NCBI GenBank assembly: GCA_900770635.1
Contig: CAAGLB010000101.1
Coordinates: 1-64,000, forward strand
Reading direction: 5' to 3'
DNA length: 64,000 nt
DNA from: an uncultured Alistipes sp.
Lineage (GTDB): Bacteria; Bacteroidota; Bacteroidia; Bacteroidales; Rikenellaceae
Below the pieces are notes generated by a model. It searched no databases. It saw nothing but the letters and a program-made list of their open reading frames with translations, and had not been told where the DNA came from. The translations under genes and the position numbers were made by a program. Positions 33,979-43,287 of the stretch are shown here, piece by piece; the stretch's first letter is position 1; each line of letters opens with the position of its first letter.

Positions 33979-34790
33979 TACTCCAAGCGACCATCCTCCC
34001 AACTACCCTTATCAGAGTTCTCCTCGAGGCTACCGAAAGTAACGCCAAAGAACTCGATGTCCATTGGGATAGGAACAACACTACCGATGTAATACTTAGC
34101 AACCTTCTTTGAAGGGTCCTCCTTGTCGGCAACCTTCTGGATAGCCTGCTTCAAGCCATCAGCCTTCATCTTCTTCATCAGATCGCTGGCGTCAGAGTTA
34201 GCGATGAAGAGCTCGAACTTAGTCTCGAGCATATTCCAGAACTGCTGGTTGTACTCCTCAGTGTTGATGAAGTGAACATAAGGAGCGTGGCAGCGCAAGA
34301 GGTGCGACTTGTAGGTACCCATAACGTAGGTAGCTGTGTCGAGCTGGAACTCCTTATTCTTTGAGAATGGGATATAGCGAAGCTCCTCGATCTCGGCGTC
34401 GGTCTTATAACCAGCGTGCTTGAGGATTCTCTCGCGAACAAGCACTGAGTCAACCTTCTCGTTCTTCCACTTAGGATTTACCTTACGGATAGAGTCGAGC
34501 TTAGCCTTGTTGTCGAGGTTGTTCTCATCGTAGATCTCGCTCTTCTCGACGATGTAGCCGTTCTTAGCGAAGTCGATGATTGTGTCCCAGTTTGTTGTGT
34601 ACTTCTTATCTGGGCGAGAATCCTTGTACGCCTGAACGAGCTCACGGATGGTCTTTGCCTTCTCGATAACAACGCCCTCACGCTCCTTGATCTGATCCTC
34701 TGCCTTTACATTAGTAGCAATCTGCGCATAGATCCAGTAGGTAAGACCGCCGATGGCTACAAGCAACAAAAGTTGAAATACCTTTTTCAT
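33978..34790 (-). CDS. Membrane-anchored protein of unknown function
   Basis: 270 residues. An N-terminal membrane anchor (VFQLLLLVAIGGLTYWIYAQI) precedes a charged, helical segment with KEREGVVIEKAKTIRELVQAYKD, which may form a coiled coil, and a mixed C-terminal domain. The protein is probably exposed to the periplasm. I do not recognise the family. It heads an operon with the DUF3822 gene and rsmD (one-base overlap, TAATG) and diverges from the RecD-like helicase gene. Confidence 0.7.
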   Translation of the reverse strand: MKKVFQLLLLVAIGGLTYWIYAQIATNVKAEDQIKEREGVVIEKAKTIRELVQAYKDSRPDKKYTTNWDTIIDFAKNGYIVEKSEIYDENNLDNKAKLDSIRKVNPKWKNEKVDSVLVRERILKHAGYKTDAEIEELRYIPFSKNKEFQLDTATYVMGTYKSHLLRCHAPYVHFINTEEYNQQFWNMLETKFELFIANSDASDLMKKMKADGLKQAIQKVADKEDPSKKVAKYYIGSVVPIPMDIEFFGVTFGSLEENSDKGSWEDGRLE

Positions 34791-34850
34791 TTTTGATTAT
34801 TTGTTATTAAGTTTGTATCGTCGTTTAACACTTAAAAATTACGGGGCACT

Positions 34851-36263
34851 ATGCTTAACACCCATATTTCGCATCAAATTTACGCAAAATTATCGTTTGA
34901 CGCAACAAATAACCAAAAAAAAATTATAGAAAAGTTATCTGCGTGGCTCGCCGACGATGATTACAGCCGTATATTTTTGCTCAACGGATATGCGGGCACG
35001 GGCAAGACAACGATAATTGCCGCCTTCGTGGCAGCCATCAAGGGGCTGGGTATCAAGCCAATACTGCTTGCTCCTACTGGACGTGCGGCAAAGGTGCTGA
35101 CACGCTACTCGAAGATGGCGGCATACACCATACATAAGAAGATATATCGTGAGAAAAGCATCAGCGGATATCAGTCGAAATTCTCGCTCGACTACAACCG
35201 TGAGCACGATGCGGTGTTCATCGTCGACGAGGCGTCGATGCTCTCGACATCATCTTCGGACAGCTCGTTTGGCTCGGGCAACCTGCTCGGTGATTTGGTT
35301 GAGTATGTGCGTCAGGGCAAGCGTTGTAGGCTTATGCTCGTGGGCGACGATGCGCAGCTACCCCCTGTGGGCGACGACTACAGCCCTGCGCTGCAACCAT
35401 CGGAGTTACTACCCTACGGCGATGTTGAGTACGCCACGATGGACGAGGTGGTGCGCCAGTCGCAAGACTCGGGCATTCTGTTTAACGCCACGATGCTTAG
35501 GTGCATGCTCGAGAACGACATATATCAGATACCCCTCTTCGACCTCACGTTCAAGGACTTTCGTCAGGTGCAAGGGGGCGAATTATTGGAGGAGTTACAG
35601 GATTGCTACGACAGGTTTGGGCGTGACGAGACAATAGTAATAACACGTTCGAACAAGCGTGCCAACCGCTACAACGAGGGCATACGCCGCCACAACCTAT
35701 CGGCAGAGGAGGAGATAGAGAGTGGCGACATGCTGATGATTGTGAAGAACAACTATCACTATGCCGAGCAGGACAAGTCGTCGCCAATGTCGTTTGTGGC
35801 AAATGGCGATGTGGTGCGCCTAAAACGCATACGCCGCTTCGAGGAGTTTTACGGCTTCAGGTTTATAGATGCCACGCTCCAATTTCCCGACTACGACGAC
35901 TACGAGATGCAGGCAAAGATAATGCTCGACACCCTTACTTCGGAGTCGCCATCGCTGAGCCGCGAGGAGAGCAACAGACTCTTCATGGAGGTGGAGAAAG
36001 ACTACATGGACATAACCGTTAAGTCGAAGAGATACAAGGCTATACGTGAGAACGAGCACTTCAACGCCATGCAGATAAAGTTTGCCTACGCCATAACATG
36101 CCACAAGGCGCAGGGAGGACAGTGGAAGGCGGTGTTTGTCGACAGGTGTCTATTTGGCGACGAGCCTATGTCACGAGATATGCTCAGATGGTTATACACC
36201 GCCATCACACGAGCCACCGAGCGAGTATATCTTGTTAACTTCGACGAGCGATTCTTCGAGTAG
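34851..36263 (+). CDS. RecD-like superfamily 1 DNA helicase
   Basis: 470 residues. Walker A is LLNGYAGTGKTT, Walker B VDEASML, motif III LVGDDAQLPPVG and the C-terminal ITCHKAQGGQWKAVFVD and YTAITRATERV are superfamily-1 UvrD/RecD motifs. It lacks the extended N-terminus of RecD2 and any nuclease domain. Such short Bacteroidetes helicases probably unwind 5'-3' in repair or replication restart; the exact role is unknown. It lies next to mutS on the same strand, but mutS has its own promoter. Confidence 0.88.
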   Translation: MLNTHISHQIYAKLSFDATNNQKKIIEKLSAWLADDDYSRIFLLNGYAGTGKTTIIAAFVAAIKGLGIKPILLAPTGRAAKVLTRYSKMAAYTIHKKIYREKSISGYQSKFSLDYNREHDAVFIVDEASMLSTSSSDSSFGSGNLLGDLVEYVRQGKRCRLMLVGDDAQLPPVGDDYSPALQPSELLPYGDVEYATMDEVVRQSQDSGILFNATMLRCMLENDIYQIPLFDLTFKDFRQVQGGELLEELQDCYDRFGRDETIVITRSNKRANRYNEGIRRHNLSAEEEIESGDMLMIVKNNYHYAEQDKSSPMSFVANGDVVRLKRIRRFEEFYGFRFIDATLQFPDYDDYEMQAKIMLDTLTSESPSLSREESNRLFMEVEKDYMDITVKSKRYKAIRENEHFNAMQIKFAYAITCHKAQGGQWKAVFVDRCLFGDEPMSRDMLRWLYTAITRATERVYLVNFDERFFE

Positions 36264-36266
36264 AGT

Positions 36267-36297
36267 TTTGCGGTTTCAAACTTTTATCCTACCTTTG
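36267..36297 (+). promoter_or_regulatory. Promoter of mutS
   Basis: TTTG (36267-36270), a 19-bp spacer and TACCTTTG (36290-36297); the start codon is 26 bp downstream. Confidence 0.75.
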
Positions 36298-36322
36298 TAG
36301 GATATTTCATCCGTACAAGATT

Positions 36323-39031
36323 ATGTGCCCAAGAGCTAAAAAGAATATTGTTGAGAATCCGACGCCAGCAGCAAGTGGCGACAAGAGATATGTCGAGACG
36401 CCGCTGATGAAGCAGTACTATGAGATTAAGGCCGTACACCCCGACGCTATACTACTATTCCGTGTCGGCGACTTCTACGAGACCTTTGGCGAGGATGCCA
36501 TCAAGGCGAGTGGAATCCTCGGCATAACACTCACACGACGTGCCAATGGCGCTGCGTCGTATGTGGAGCTTGCTGGATTTCCGTACCATGCCCTCGATAC
36601 CTACATGCCCAAGTTAGTGCGTGCTGGCGAACGAGTGGCAATATGCGAGCAGCTCGAAGATCCCAAGATGACCAAGAAGCTCGTTAAGCGTGGCGTTATC
36701 GAGATGGTAACTCCTGGCGTTGTCATGGGCGAAAATCTCATTGCGGGCAAGGAGAACACCTTTCTCGCATCTGTATACTTCGGCAAGAAGACAACGGGCG
36801 TGGCCTTCCTCGACCTGTCGACGGGTGAGTTCTACGTTGCCGAGGGCAGCAACAGCTATGTCGACAAGCTAATATCGAGCCTCAGGCCCAAGGAGATTAT
36901 CTTCCAGCGTGGATGCGAGGAGTATTTTTATGACTGCTTCGGCTCGAAACACTACACCTATCGCCTCGACGAGTGGGTGTTTGCCGAGAGCGTAAACCGT
37001 GATAAGCTGTGCAAGCAGTTCAACGTGCCCAACCTCAAAGGCTTCGGCATAGACTCTATGTCGGAGGGAATATCGGCAGCAGGAGCTATACTCTACTACC
37101 TCGAATTTACGGAGCATAGGCAGACAGCTCACATATCGTCAATATCACGCATCGACCGTGAGGACTACGTGTGGATAGACAAGTTCTCGATTCGCAACCT
37201 CGAACTATTTGCATCAAACGGCACACGCTCGAAATGCTCGCTCTCGGAGGTTATCGACCGCACACTAACACCTATGGGTGGCCGACAGCTAAAACGCTGG
37301 ATAGCAATGCCACTCATGGACATAGCAAAAATACGCATGCGCCAGGATATTGTCGAGCTGCTGACCACAGACTCGGAGCTAAGAGTGGCACTCAACGACC
37401 AAGTGGCGCTCATAGGCGACTTGGAGCGCATAGCAGCACGCATCGCCGCACAGCGCATAACACCACGTGAGCTGATACACCTCAAAAACTCGTTGCAGGC
37501 AATAGAGCTTATCAAGGCGCTGATGGAGTCCACCGACTATGAGCCACTACACACCATAGCCTCGAGGATAGATCCCCTTACGGTAATACGCCAAAAGCTT
37601 GAAACAGAGATATATCCCGATCCTGAAAGCAACCAGATACAGAGGGGTGGCATCATTGCCTCGGGCGTGTCGGCCGAGCTTGACGACCTACGCCGCATAG
37701 CCCTACATGGCAAGGAGTACCTTCAGGCGTTACAGCAGCGTGAGAGCGAAGCTACGGGCATACCATCGCTAAAAATTGCCTACAACAACGTCTTCGGCTA
37801 CTACATAGAGGTGCGCAACACCCACAAGGAGAAGGTGCCCGAGGGGTGGATACGCAAGCAGACACTCACAGGTGCTGAGCGCTACATAACCGAGGAGCTC
37901 AAAGAGTATGAGTCGAAAATCATGGGTGCCGAGGAGCGAATGTTGCAGATTGAGGCCGAGATATACAACAACCTCGTGGCATACATAAGCCAGCACCTCG
38001 CAGCATTGCAGCGTGATGCTCAGGTGGTTGCACGCCTCGACTGCCTACAATCGATGGCCACACTCGCCATCGAGCGCAACTATGTGCGCCCCGTGGTTGA
38101 CGACTCAACCATCATAGATATTCGTGATGGCCGCCACCCCGTCATCGAGACGCTTATGCCTATTGGCGAGGAGTATATCCCTAACGACGTGAAGCTCGAC
38201 AACGACGACCAGCAGATAATAGTGGTCACAGGCCCTAACATGTCGGGTAAGTCGGCGATACTGCGACAGACAGCACTCATAGTGCTCATGGCGCAGATAG
38301 GCTCATTTGTGCCAGCAGCAAGCGCACATATAGGCGTTGTGGATAAGATATTTACACGTGTTGGCGCATCGGACAACCTATCCGAGGGCGAGTCAACATT
38401 CATGGTCGAGATGTTGGAGTCGGCGAGCATCCTAAACAACATATCGCCACGCAGCCTTGTGCTCCTCGACGAGATTGGTCGTGGAACGAGCACCTACGAC
38501 GGAATATCTATTGCGTGGGCTATGGTCGAGTATCTGCACAACAACCCACATGGCGCAGCTAAGACACTCTTTGCCACTCACTATCACGAGCTTAACGAGC
38601 TCGAGAACATGCTGCCACGAGTGAAGAACTACCACGTGACGGTCAAGGAGGTGGACAAGACCATCCTCTTTTTGCGCAAGCTAAGGCGTGGCGGCACCGA
38701 GCACTCGTTTGGTATCCACGTTGCTCGCATGTCGGGAATGCCTCAGGCGGTGGTGGCACGTGCCGAGGCCATACTCTCGAACCTCGAGAAGGTATATGGC
38801 TCGGGCGAGATAGTGCCATCGACAAGTATCAAGCAGCGCACAAAGCGTCAGAGTGTGGCCGAGAGCATGGCTACAGCACCACAGCAGAACATACAGCTGT
38901 CGATGTTCCAGCTCGACGATCCCGTATTGGTTGAGATACGCGACCAGATAAAGGGCTTGGATATCAACTCGTTAACACCACTCGAAGCGCTCAACAAGCT
39001 AAACGAGATAAAGCGAATAACAGGCCTATAA
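36323..39031 (+). CDS. mutS: DNA mismatch repair protein MutS
   Basis: 902 residues. The mismatch-reading motif FYETFGEDA follows ILLFRVGD near residue 50. The ATPase has Walker A GPNMSGKSAILRQ, Walker B LVLLDEIGRGTSTYDG and TLFATHYHEL, and the C-terminal tail carries a helix-turn-helix/tetramerisation-like segment. It binds mispaired bases and recruits MutL. The intact motifs argue against a mutator phenotype from this gene. Confidence 0.98.
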   Translation: MCPRAKKNIVENPTPAASGDKRYVETPLMKQYYEIKAVHPDAILLFRVGDFYETFGEDAIKASGILGITLTRRANGAASYVELAGFPYHALDTYMPKLVRAGERVAICEQLEDPKMTKKLVKRGVIEMVTPGVVMGENLIAGKENTFLASVYFGKKTTGVAFLDLSTGEFYVAEGSNSYVDKLISSLRPKEIIFQRGCEEYFYDCFGSKHYTYRLDEWVFAESVNRDKLCKQFNVPNLKGFGIDSMSEGISAAGAILYYLEFTEHRQTAHISSISRIDREDYVWIDKFSIRNLELFASNGTRSKCSLSEVIDRTLTPMGGRQLKRWIAMPLMDIAKIRMRQDIVELLTTDSELRVALNDQVALIGDLERIAARIAAQRITPRELIHLKNSLQAIELIKALMESTDYEPLHTIASRIDPLTVIRQKLETEIYPDPESNQIQRGGIIASGVSAELDDLRRIALHGKEYLQALQQRESEATGIPSLKIAYNNVFGYYIEVRNTHKEKVPEGWIRKQTLTGAERYITEELKEYESKIMGAEERMLQIEAEIYNNLVAYISQHLAALQRDAQVVARLDCLQSMATLAIERNYVRPVVDDSTIIDIRDGRHPVIETLMPIGEEYIPNDVKLDNDDQQIIVVTGPNMSGKSAILRQTALIVLMAQIGSFVPAASAHIGVVDKIFTRVGASDNLSEGESTFMVEMLESASILNNISPRSLVLLDEIGRGTSTYDGISIAWAMVEYLHNNPHGAAKTLFATHYHELNELENMLPRVKNYHVTVKEVDKTILFLRKLRRGGTEHSFGIHVARMSGMPQAVVARAEAILSNLEKVYGSGEIVPSTSIKQRTKRQSVAESMATAPQQNIQLSMFQLDDPVLVEIRDQIKGLDINSLTPLEALNKLNEIKRITGL

Positions 39032-39110
39032 GCCCACTCCGAGGCCGAAGTCTGAGCACGAGGCAGATAAGCTAAATTGAACAAAATTAGGTTTTTAGGA
39101 TTTTTATAAC

Positions 39111-39118
39111 TACCTTTG
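39111..39118 (+). promoter_or_regulatory. -7 element directly before 39126 gene
   Basis: TACCTTTG ends only 7 bp before the start codon, so the transcript would be leaderless or nearly so. Confidence 0.5.
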
Positions 39119-39125
39119 TCGCCCG

Positions 39126-39818
39126 ATGACAACACAGGAGCAATACATAGAGCGTCTTAAAGAGCTCGTAGCCACAAAGTTTGGACACGCCATCCAAACC
39201 CACGACGACTGCATAGCATTGTCCAATGCTCTGCTCGAGAGTGTGGGTGTGGGCGTCGACTGCGAGGCCCTCGAGCAGCTATTCACCCAGGAGGCACAAC
39301 ACGTAGCCCCCCGACCACTCGTGTTGTCGTCCCTCGCCCGCTATGTGGGCTTCACAGGGTGGAGCGACTTCTGCACAGCTGGCGACATCACACCCACAGA
39401 GAGTAGGTATAAGCTGCCCACGGCACGCCAATGGGGAGTGATAGCCATCGTCGTGACCATCGTCGCAGCCATCATCCTGAGCATCGTTGTCCTCGTGCGC
39501 CTGGGCGACGACAGCCCCGAAGCAGAGGCTGTTGATAGCCGCTTCCGCCAAGTGGAGCAGATGTGGGTTGCCCGCACCTCGGAGCACTGCAACACGCTGC
39601 GTGCCTACCACAACGACTATGCCCCAGCGAGCTACAACGAGCGTGTCGATAGGTTTATCGTGCGCTACGAGAGCCAGCTCCGCAAGCACGTGCAGCGTGA
39701 TATCGAGGAGTTTGCGCTCAAAAATAATGTCACTGTGGACAACACCACCATTGAGCATACTGCCGAGATAATCATCGACAGGTGCATCACCATGTGCGAA
39801 AATATCAAGGTCGAGTAA
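39126..39818 (+). CDS. Small membrane protein of unknown function
   Basis: 230 residues. A cytoplasmic N-terminal ~100 residues (EQYIERLKELVATKFGHAI, PRPLVLSSLARYVGFTGWSDF) are helical. One membrane helix (WGVIAIVVTIVAAIILSIVVL) and a helical extracytoplasmic C-terminus of ~100 residues follow. The N-terminal part resembles a small helical domain I have seen at the start of other Bacteroidetes membrane proteins, but I cannot name it. The promoter lies so close that translation is probably leaderless. Confidence 0.7.
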   Translation: MTTQEQYIERLKELVATKFGHAIQTHDDCIALSNALLESVGVGVDCEALEQLFTQEAQHVAPRPLVLSSLARYVGFTGWSDFCTAGDITPTESRYKLPTARQWGVIAIVVTIVAAIILSIVVLVRLGDDSPEAEAVDSRFRQVEQMWVARTSEHCNTLRAYHNDYAPASYNERVDRFIVRYESQLRKHVQRDIEEFALKNNVTVDNTTIEHTAEIIIDRCITMCENIKVE

Positions 39819-39839
39819 CTCAGCCACCATCATCATTAC

Positions 39840-39999
39840 TCGTCGCCCACGTGTCACATCTGTCACGTGTCACATCTGTCACGCCCATGTGACAGCGTGA
39901 CAACGTGACAAGCGTGACAGGATAATGAGTAATGAGTAATGAGTAATTAGTAATAGTTTTCTTCTCTGCTACTCATTACTCACTACTAATTACTCACTG
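39840..39999. repeat. GTGTCAC/GTGACA and ATTACTCA simple repeats
   Basis: GTCACGTGTCACATCTGTCAC and its inverse GTGACAGCGTGACAACGTGACA (39848-39920) form a long imperfect dyad after the stop codon, perhaps a terminator. The TGAGTAATGAGTAAT...ATTACTCACTACTAATTACTCA block follows (39924-39999). A similar GTCACGCTTGTCACGTTGTCAC/GTGACACATGTGACACGTGACA dyad is at 42866-42930. Confidence 0.65.
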
Positions 40000-40003
40000 A
40001 TAC

Positions 40004-40096
40004 TGTCATTCTGAACGTAGTGAAGAATCTCTCAGTGAGCGCTAAGGGTGAACGTCCGTACTCACTGCGAGATGTTTCGCTTCGCTCAACATGACA
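40004..40096. repeat. Inverted repeat TGTCATTCTGAAC...CATGACA, copy 4
   Basis: A 93-bp dyad in the same orientation as the 14056 copy, between two convergent genes and directly beside array B. Confidence 0.8.
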
Positions 40097-40100
40097 GTGG

Positions 40101-40280
40101 TGGGTAGGGGTGGGTAGAGTGGGTAAATTGGGTAAATTGGGTATTATGGGTAAAATGGGTATGATGGGTAAAGAGTTTAAGGAAACTAAGGACAATCTCT
40201 AAATTTCCTAATACCCATAGTACCCACTATACCCAGAATACACATAGTACCCAGAATACCTATAGTACCCATAGTACCCA
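40101..40280. repeat. 9-bp TACCCA array B (downstream of PiT gene)
   Basis: A short arm of about eight TGGGTAnnn units (40101-40170), the core AAAGAGTTTAAGGAAACTAAGG, then a long arm of TACCCAnnn units with some decayed copies (40212-40280). The long arm faces the structured elements beside the PiT stop codon, with the junction CCAAGATAGTATTTG between them. Confidence 0.85.
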
Positions 40281-40289
40281 CCAAGATAG

Positions 40290-40419
40290 TATTTGGGGTT
40301 AGAAGTGTGCCGAGTGCTACACTCGGCAAAAATGGCGACGATGGGTAGTACTTGACGTACGTCCCATTGTCGCCATTTTTTGTTAGGGGCCGCAATCGAC
40401 CGCTTATCACCCCGAACAT
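40290..40419 (-). repeat. Structured 3' element, distal copy after PiT gene
   Basis: Contains a perfect hairpin GCCGAGTG-CTA-CACTCGGC (40309-40327) and the family core: AATGGCGACGATGGG, GTAC, loop, GTAC, CCCATTGTCGCCATT (40331-40377), followed by TTTTTT on the + strand. The outer stem differs in sequence from the pgm copy but still pairs. Confidence 0.75.
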
Positions 40420-40545
40420 TAATTGTTAGAAGGGGTTAGGCTTGGTCTATCACAAAAGAAGATCCCCTCGGGATAGTACTCAAACGTACAGCCCGAGGGG
40501 TCTTACTTTGTGTGATGGGCCGAGAATGACCCCTTATCACAATTA
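40420..40545 (-). terminator. Structured 3' element and terminator of PiT gene
   Basis: Ends TAATTGTTAGAAGGGG and CCCCTTATCACAATTAA are inverse, and the last TTA is the PiT stop codon. The core GATCCCCTCGGGATAGTAC, loop, GTACAGCCCGAGGGGTC (40461-40502) keeps the GTAC pair while the outer stem is completely different from other copies, i.e. compensatory change. Confidence 0.8.
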
Positions 40546-42756
40546 ATGAACGAAGTGTTCGAGTGATTTCATAATATTGCGGGAGTGCAGAATCATAGTC
40601 TTCGTTTCGGTCAATATGTTGAAGAACAACATGTTAGCCGATGACGAGCCACCAGTATCACGCAGGCGGCGTAGCTGGTTCTGCATAACCTCGTCGATAA
40701 GGTCGAACATCTCATCACGCATGTTGAGCACCTTCTCCATGCTGTCGAACGAGCGGGTGCGAAGCATGGTGTTGATCTCGCCAAAGATCTCCTCAACACG
40801 GTCGTTTATGCGTTTTAGGTCGTAGACCTGCTCCTTAGAGAGTCCCGTATGGTTGTTGTCGACATGCTTGTAGCATGGGCGGGTGATGTGGAGCAGCGCC
40901 TTGCTTGTTTCAGATATGTAGTCCACCACCTGAACATAGTAGTGGCCAGTGTTCACGTCGCTATCCTCGAGGTTGCGCAAGAGGGGCAACAGCTCGTACT
41001 TCTGCTGGCGTGTAGAGTGGTAGAACTCCTCGGCCTCACGCACCATATCCTTGAGCACCTTGCGGTTCTCCTTGAACACGGCAACGATGGTGCGGTCATA
41101 TATCATCGTAACCTTCTCCATAGATGCGCACACATGCTCGGTATAGGCTATGAGTGCCTCCTCGGGGCTCTGCTTGAGGGTGTCGCCAATCTTCGCCACT
41201 GCCGACTCCTCAACCTCCTTAGCCTTCTTCTTGTCGCCCTGAACATTACTCTTGATGATAAGACCTACACAGATGAGCGTAACAACGATAATGGCAATCT
41301 TACCACCGAATGCCAAGATGAGGGTTACGGCAAGGGCGATGATGAAGCCACCAACGGCCGTAACAAACCAACCCATGATAACTGTTGTTACGCCTGTGAT
41401 GCGATATACGGCGCTCTCTCTACCCCACGCTCTGTCGGCGAGCGACGTACCCATAGAGACCATGAACACAACGTATGTTGTTGACAATGGGAGCTTTAGC
41501 TGAGTACCTATAGAGATGAGTATGGCTGCTGCTGTGAGGTTCACCGTAGCACGAATAAGGTCGTAGTTCACATCGCCACGCTCCTCCTCGGGGAGCTGCT
41601 CGAAGCGGCTGTCTATCCACTCGTTTATGCGCTTAGGTATGAGTGCCTCGATACCCTCGCTTAGGGCACGTGCACCACGCACAATGCCTCGTGCAGCAAC
41701 TGTTGCGTCGCTGTTTAGTGGTGCCTCCTCCGACTGCGACGACAGCTTACGCTCGGTTTCGATAACACGCATAGCCTTCTTCGACGTAAAGAGCGTGATG
41801 ACCATAACCAAGCCCGCAGCACACATAATAAAGAAGTTGGCCTTGGTAGGGTTCGCCAACGCCGCCATAGAGGTTATAGACTCGGCACTCTGCTGCGCAA
41901 GCATATATGAGTCGTAGCCAGCGTAGGGCACACCGATGAAGTTCACAAGGTCGTTACCCGCAAAGGCAAGGGCCAACGAGAATGTTCCTGCGAGGATAGA
42001 TACACGCAAGATGTTGACCTTGCATAGCTGCAATATCCAGAGGAATAGTGAGCTACCAGCCCACAATATGAGCAACGATATTGTTGTGTTGTCGTTGACA
42101 TAGGCGATAAGCTCTGCGGGGATAAGTCCCGAGCTTTTGAGGCCCTTGAACACCGCAAAGAAGATGATGCCCGCCAACGTGATGCCGCACCACATAGCGC
42201 CAAAACGGCTGAAAATCTTATGGTAGCGGAACGAGAATATCACACGAGATATGTACATGAGTAGGTGTCCCGACAAGAATGCGAGGACCACAGATAGCAG
42301 GATTCCCGACACTATGGCCAGAGCATTTCCCGAGTTTATATACTCGCCAATGCCGTATGTTGTGTTGCCACCCCACACGTTGTACAACGCCAGGGCGAGT
42401 GCCGAGCCGAGCAAGCCGAAGACGAGCGACACGGTTGTTGACGTGGGTAGTCCGAGCGAGTTGTAGATGTCGAGGAGGATGATGTTCGAGAGCATCATGC
42501 CCAGGAACAGAATCATAATCTCCTGATAGCTAAACTTATCGGGATAGAATACGCCGCTACGAGCCACATCCATCATGCCGCTCGAGGTCATCACGCCGAC
42601 CATCACGCCAATAGCCGCTACTGATAAAATAACATTTTTCTTGGCTACCTTCGAGCCAAAAGCTGAATTAAGGAAGTTCACGGCGTCGTTCGACACGCCC
42701 ACCACAATACCCATTACCGCAAGAAGTGCGAGGGTTATTACTATAAATAGATCCAT
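40543..42756 (-). CDS. pit: PiT-family phosphate transporter with PhoU-like domain
   Basis: 737 residues. The N-terminal ~500 residues have 10-12 membrane helices and both PiT signatures (GVSNDAVNFLNSAFGSK and, in the second repeat, GTSLADRAWGRESAVYR). The C-terminal ~220 residues are a soluble helical PhoU-like domain that may sense or gate transport. It takes up inorganic phosphate with a cation. It diverges from a PhoB/PhoR-like two-component pair at 43288, which may regulate it. CAAAGTTA at 42779 is the -7 element. Confidence 0.92.
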   Translation of the reverse strand: MDLFIVITLALLAVMGIVVGVSNDAVNFLNSAFGSKVAKKNVILSVAAIGVMVGVMTSSGMMDVARSGVFYPDKFSYQEIMILFLGMMLSNIILLDIYNSLGLPTSTTVSLVFGLLGSALALALYNVWGGNTTYGIGEYINSGNALAIVSGILLSVVLAFLSGHLLMYISRVIFSFRYHKIFSRFGAMWCGITLAGIIFFAVFKGLKSSGLIPAELIAYVNDNTTISLLILWAGSSLFLWILQLCKVNILRVSILAGTFSLALAFAGNDLVNFIGVPYAGYDSYMLAQQSAESITSMAALANPTKANFFIMCAAGLVMVITLFTSKKAMRVIETERKLSSQSEEAPLNSDATVAARGIVRGARALSEGIEALIPKRINEWIDSRFEQLPEEERGDVNYDLIRATVNLTAAAILISIGTQLKLPLSTTYVVFMVSMGTSLADRAWGRESAVYRITGVTTVIMGWFVTAVGGFIIALAVTLILAFGGKIAIIVVTLICVGLIIKSNVQGDKKKAKEVEESAVAKIGDTLKQSPEEALIAYTEHVCASMEKVTMIYDRTIVAVFKENRKVLKDMVREAEEFYHSTRQQKYELLPLLRNLEDSDVNTGHYYVQVVDYISETSKALLHITRPCYKHVDNNHTGLSKEQVYDLKRINDRVEEIFGEINTMLRTRSFDSMEKVLNMRDEMFDLIDEVMQNQLRRLRDTGGSSSANMLFFNILTETKTMILHSRNIMKSLEHFVH

Positions 42757-42778
42757 AAAATAAATGTTTCTCCGAGGA

Positions 42779-42786
42779 CAAAGTTA
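42779..42786 (-). promoter_or_regulatory. -7 element of PiT gene
   Basis: CAAAGTTA reads TAACTTTG, 23 bp before the start codon. Confidence 0.5.
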
Positions 42787-42949
42787 CAAAACAGATGTTA
42801 CAAAATCGTTACAATCCTACGATTTTTGTGTAACAGGGCTGATTTTTTTTGTTGGCGGGGTTGTCACGCTTGTCACGTTGTCACGCTGTCACATGGGCGT
42901 GACACATGTGACACGTGACAGATGTGACAGGGAGTGATGCGAGGGAGGA

Positions 42950-43194
42950 TGGGTATCATGGGTATCATGGGTATCATGGGTAAAATGGGTATGATGTGTA
43001 AAATGGGTAAAGAGTTTAAGGAAACTAAGGAAATTCCCCAAACTCCCTAATACCCATAGTACCCACAATACCCACAAATACCCACTATACCCACAGTACC
43101 CACTATACCCATAATACCCACTATACCCAGAATACCCATAATACCCACAAATACCCATAATACCCATAGTACCCACAAATACCCACCCTACCCC
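42950..43194. repeat. 9-bp TACCCA array C (PiT/response-regulator gap)
   Basis: A short arm of six TGGGTAnnn-like units (42950-43013), the core AAAGAGTTTAAGGAAACTAAGG...CTCCCTAA, and a long arm of about fifteen TACCCAnnn units. It sits between divergent genes and has no structured stop-codon element beside it. Confidence 0.85.
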
Positions 43195-43217
43195 ATTGCT
43201 TATTCAGTTTTTTTTCC

Positions 43218-43225
43218 TATATTTG
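43218..43225 (+). promoter_or_regulatory. -7 element of the two-component operon
   Basis: TATATTTG 62 bp before the response-regulator start codon. Confidence 0.5.
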
Positions 43226-43287
43226 TAGCTAATAGCAGCGGCGGGCACTACAAGCCCCAAGCCACAAACAACGCTACGAAGCAGAAA

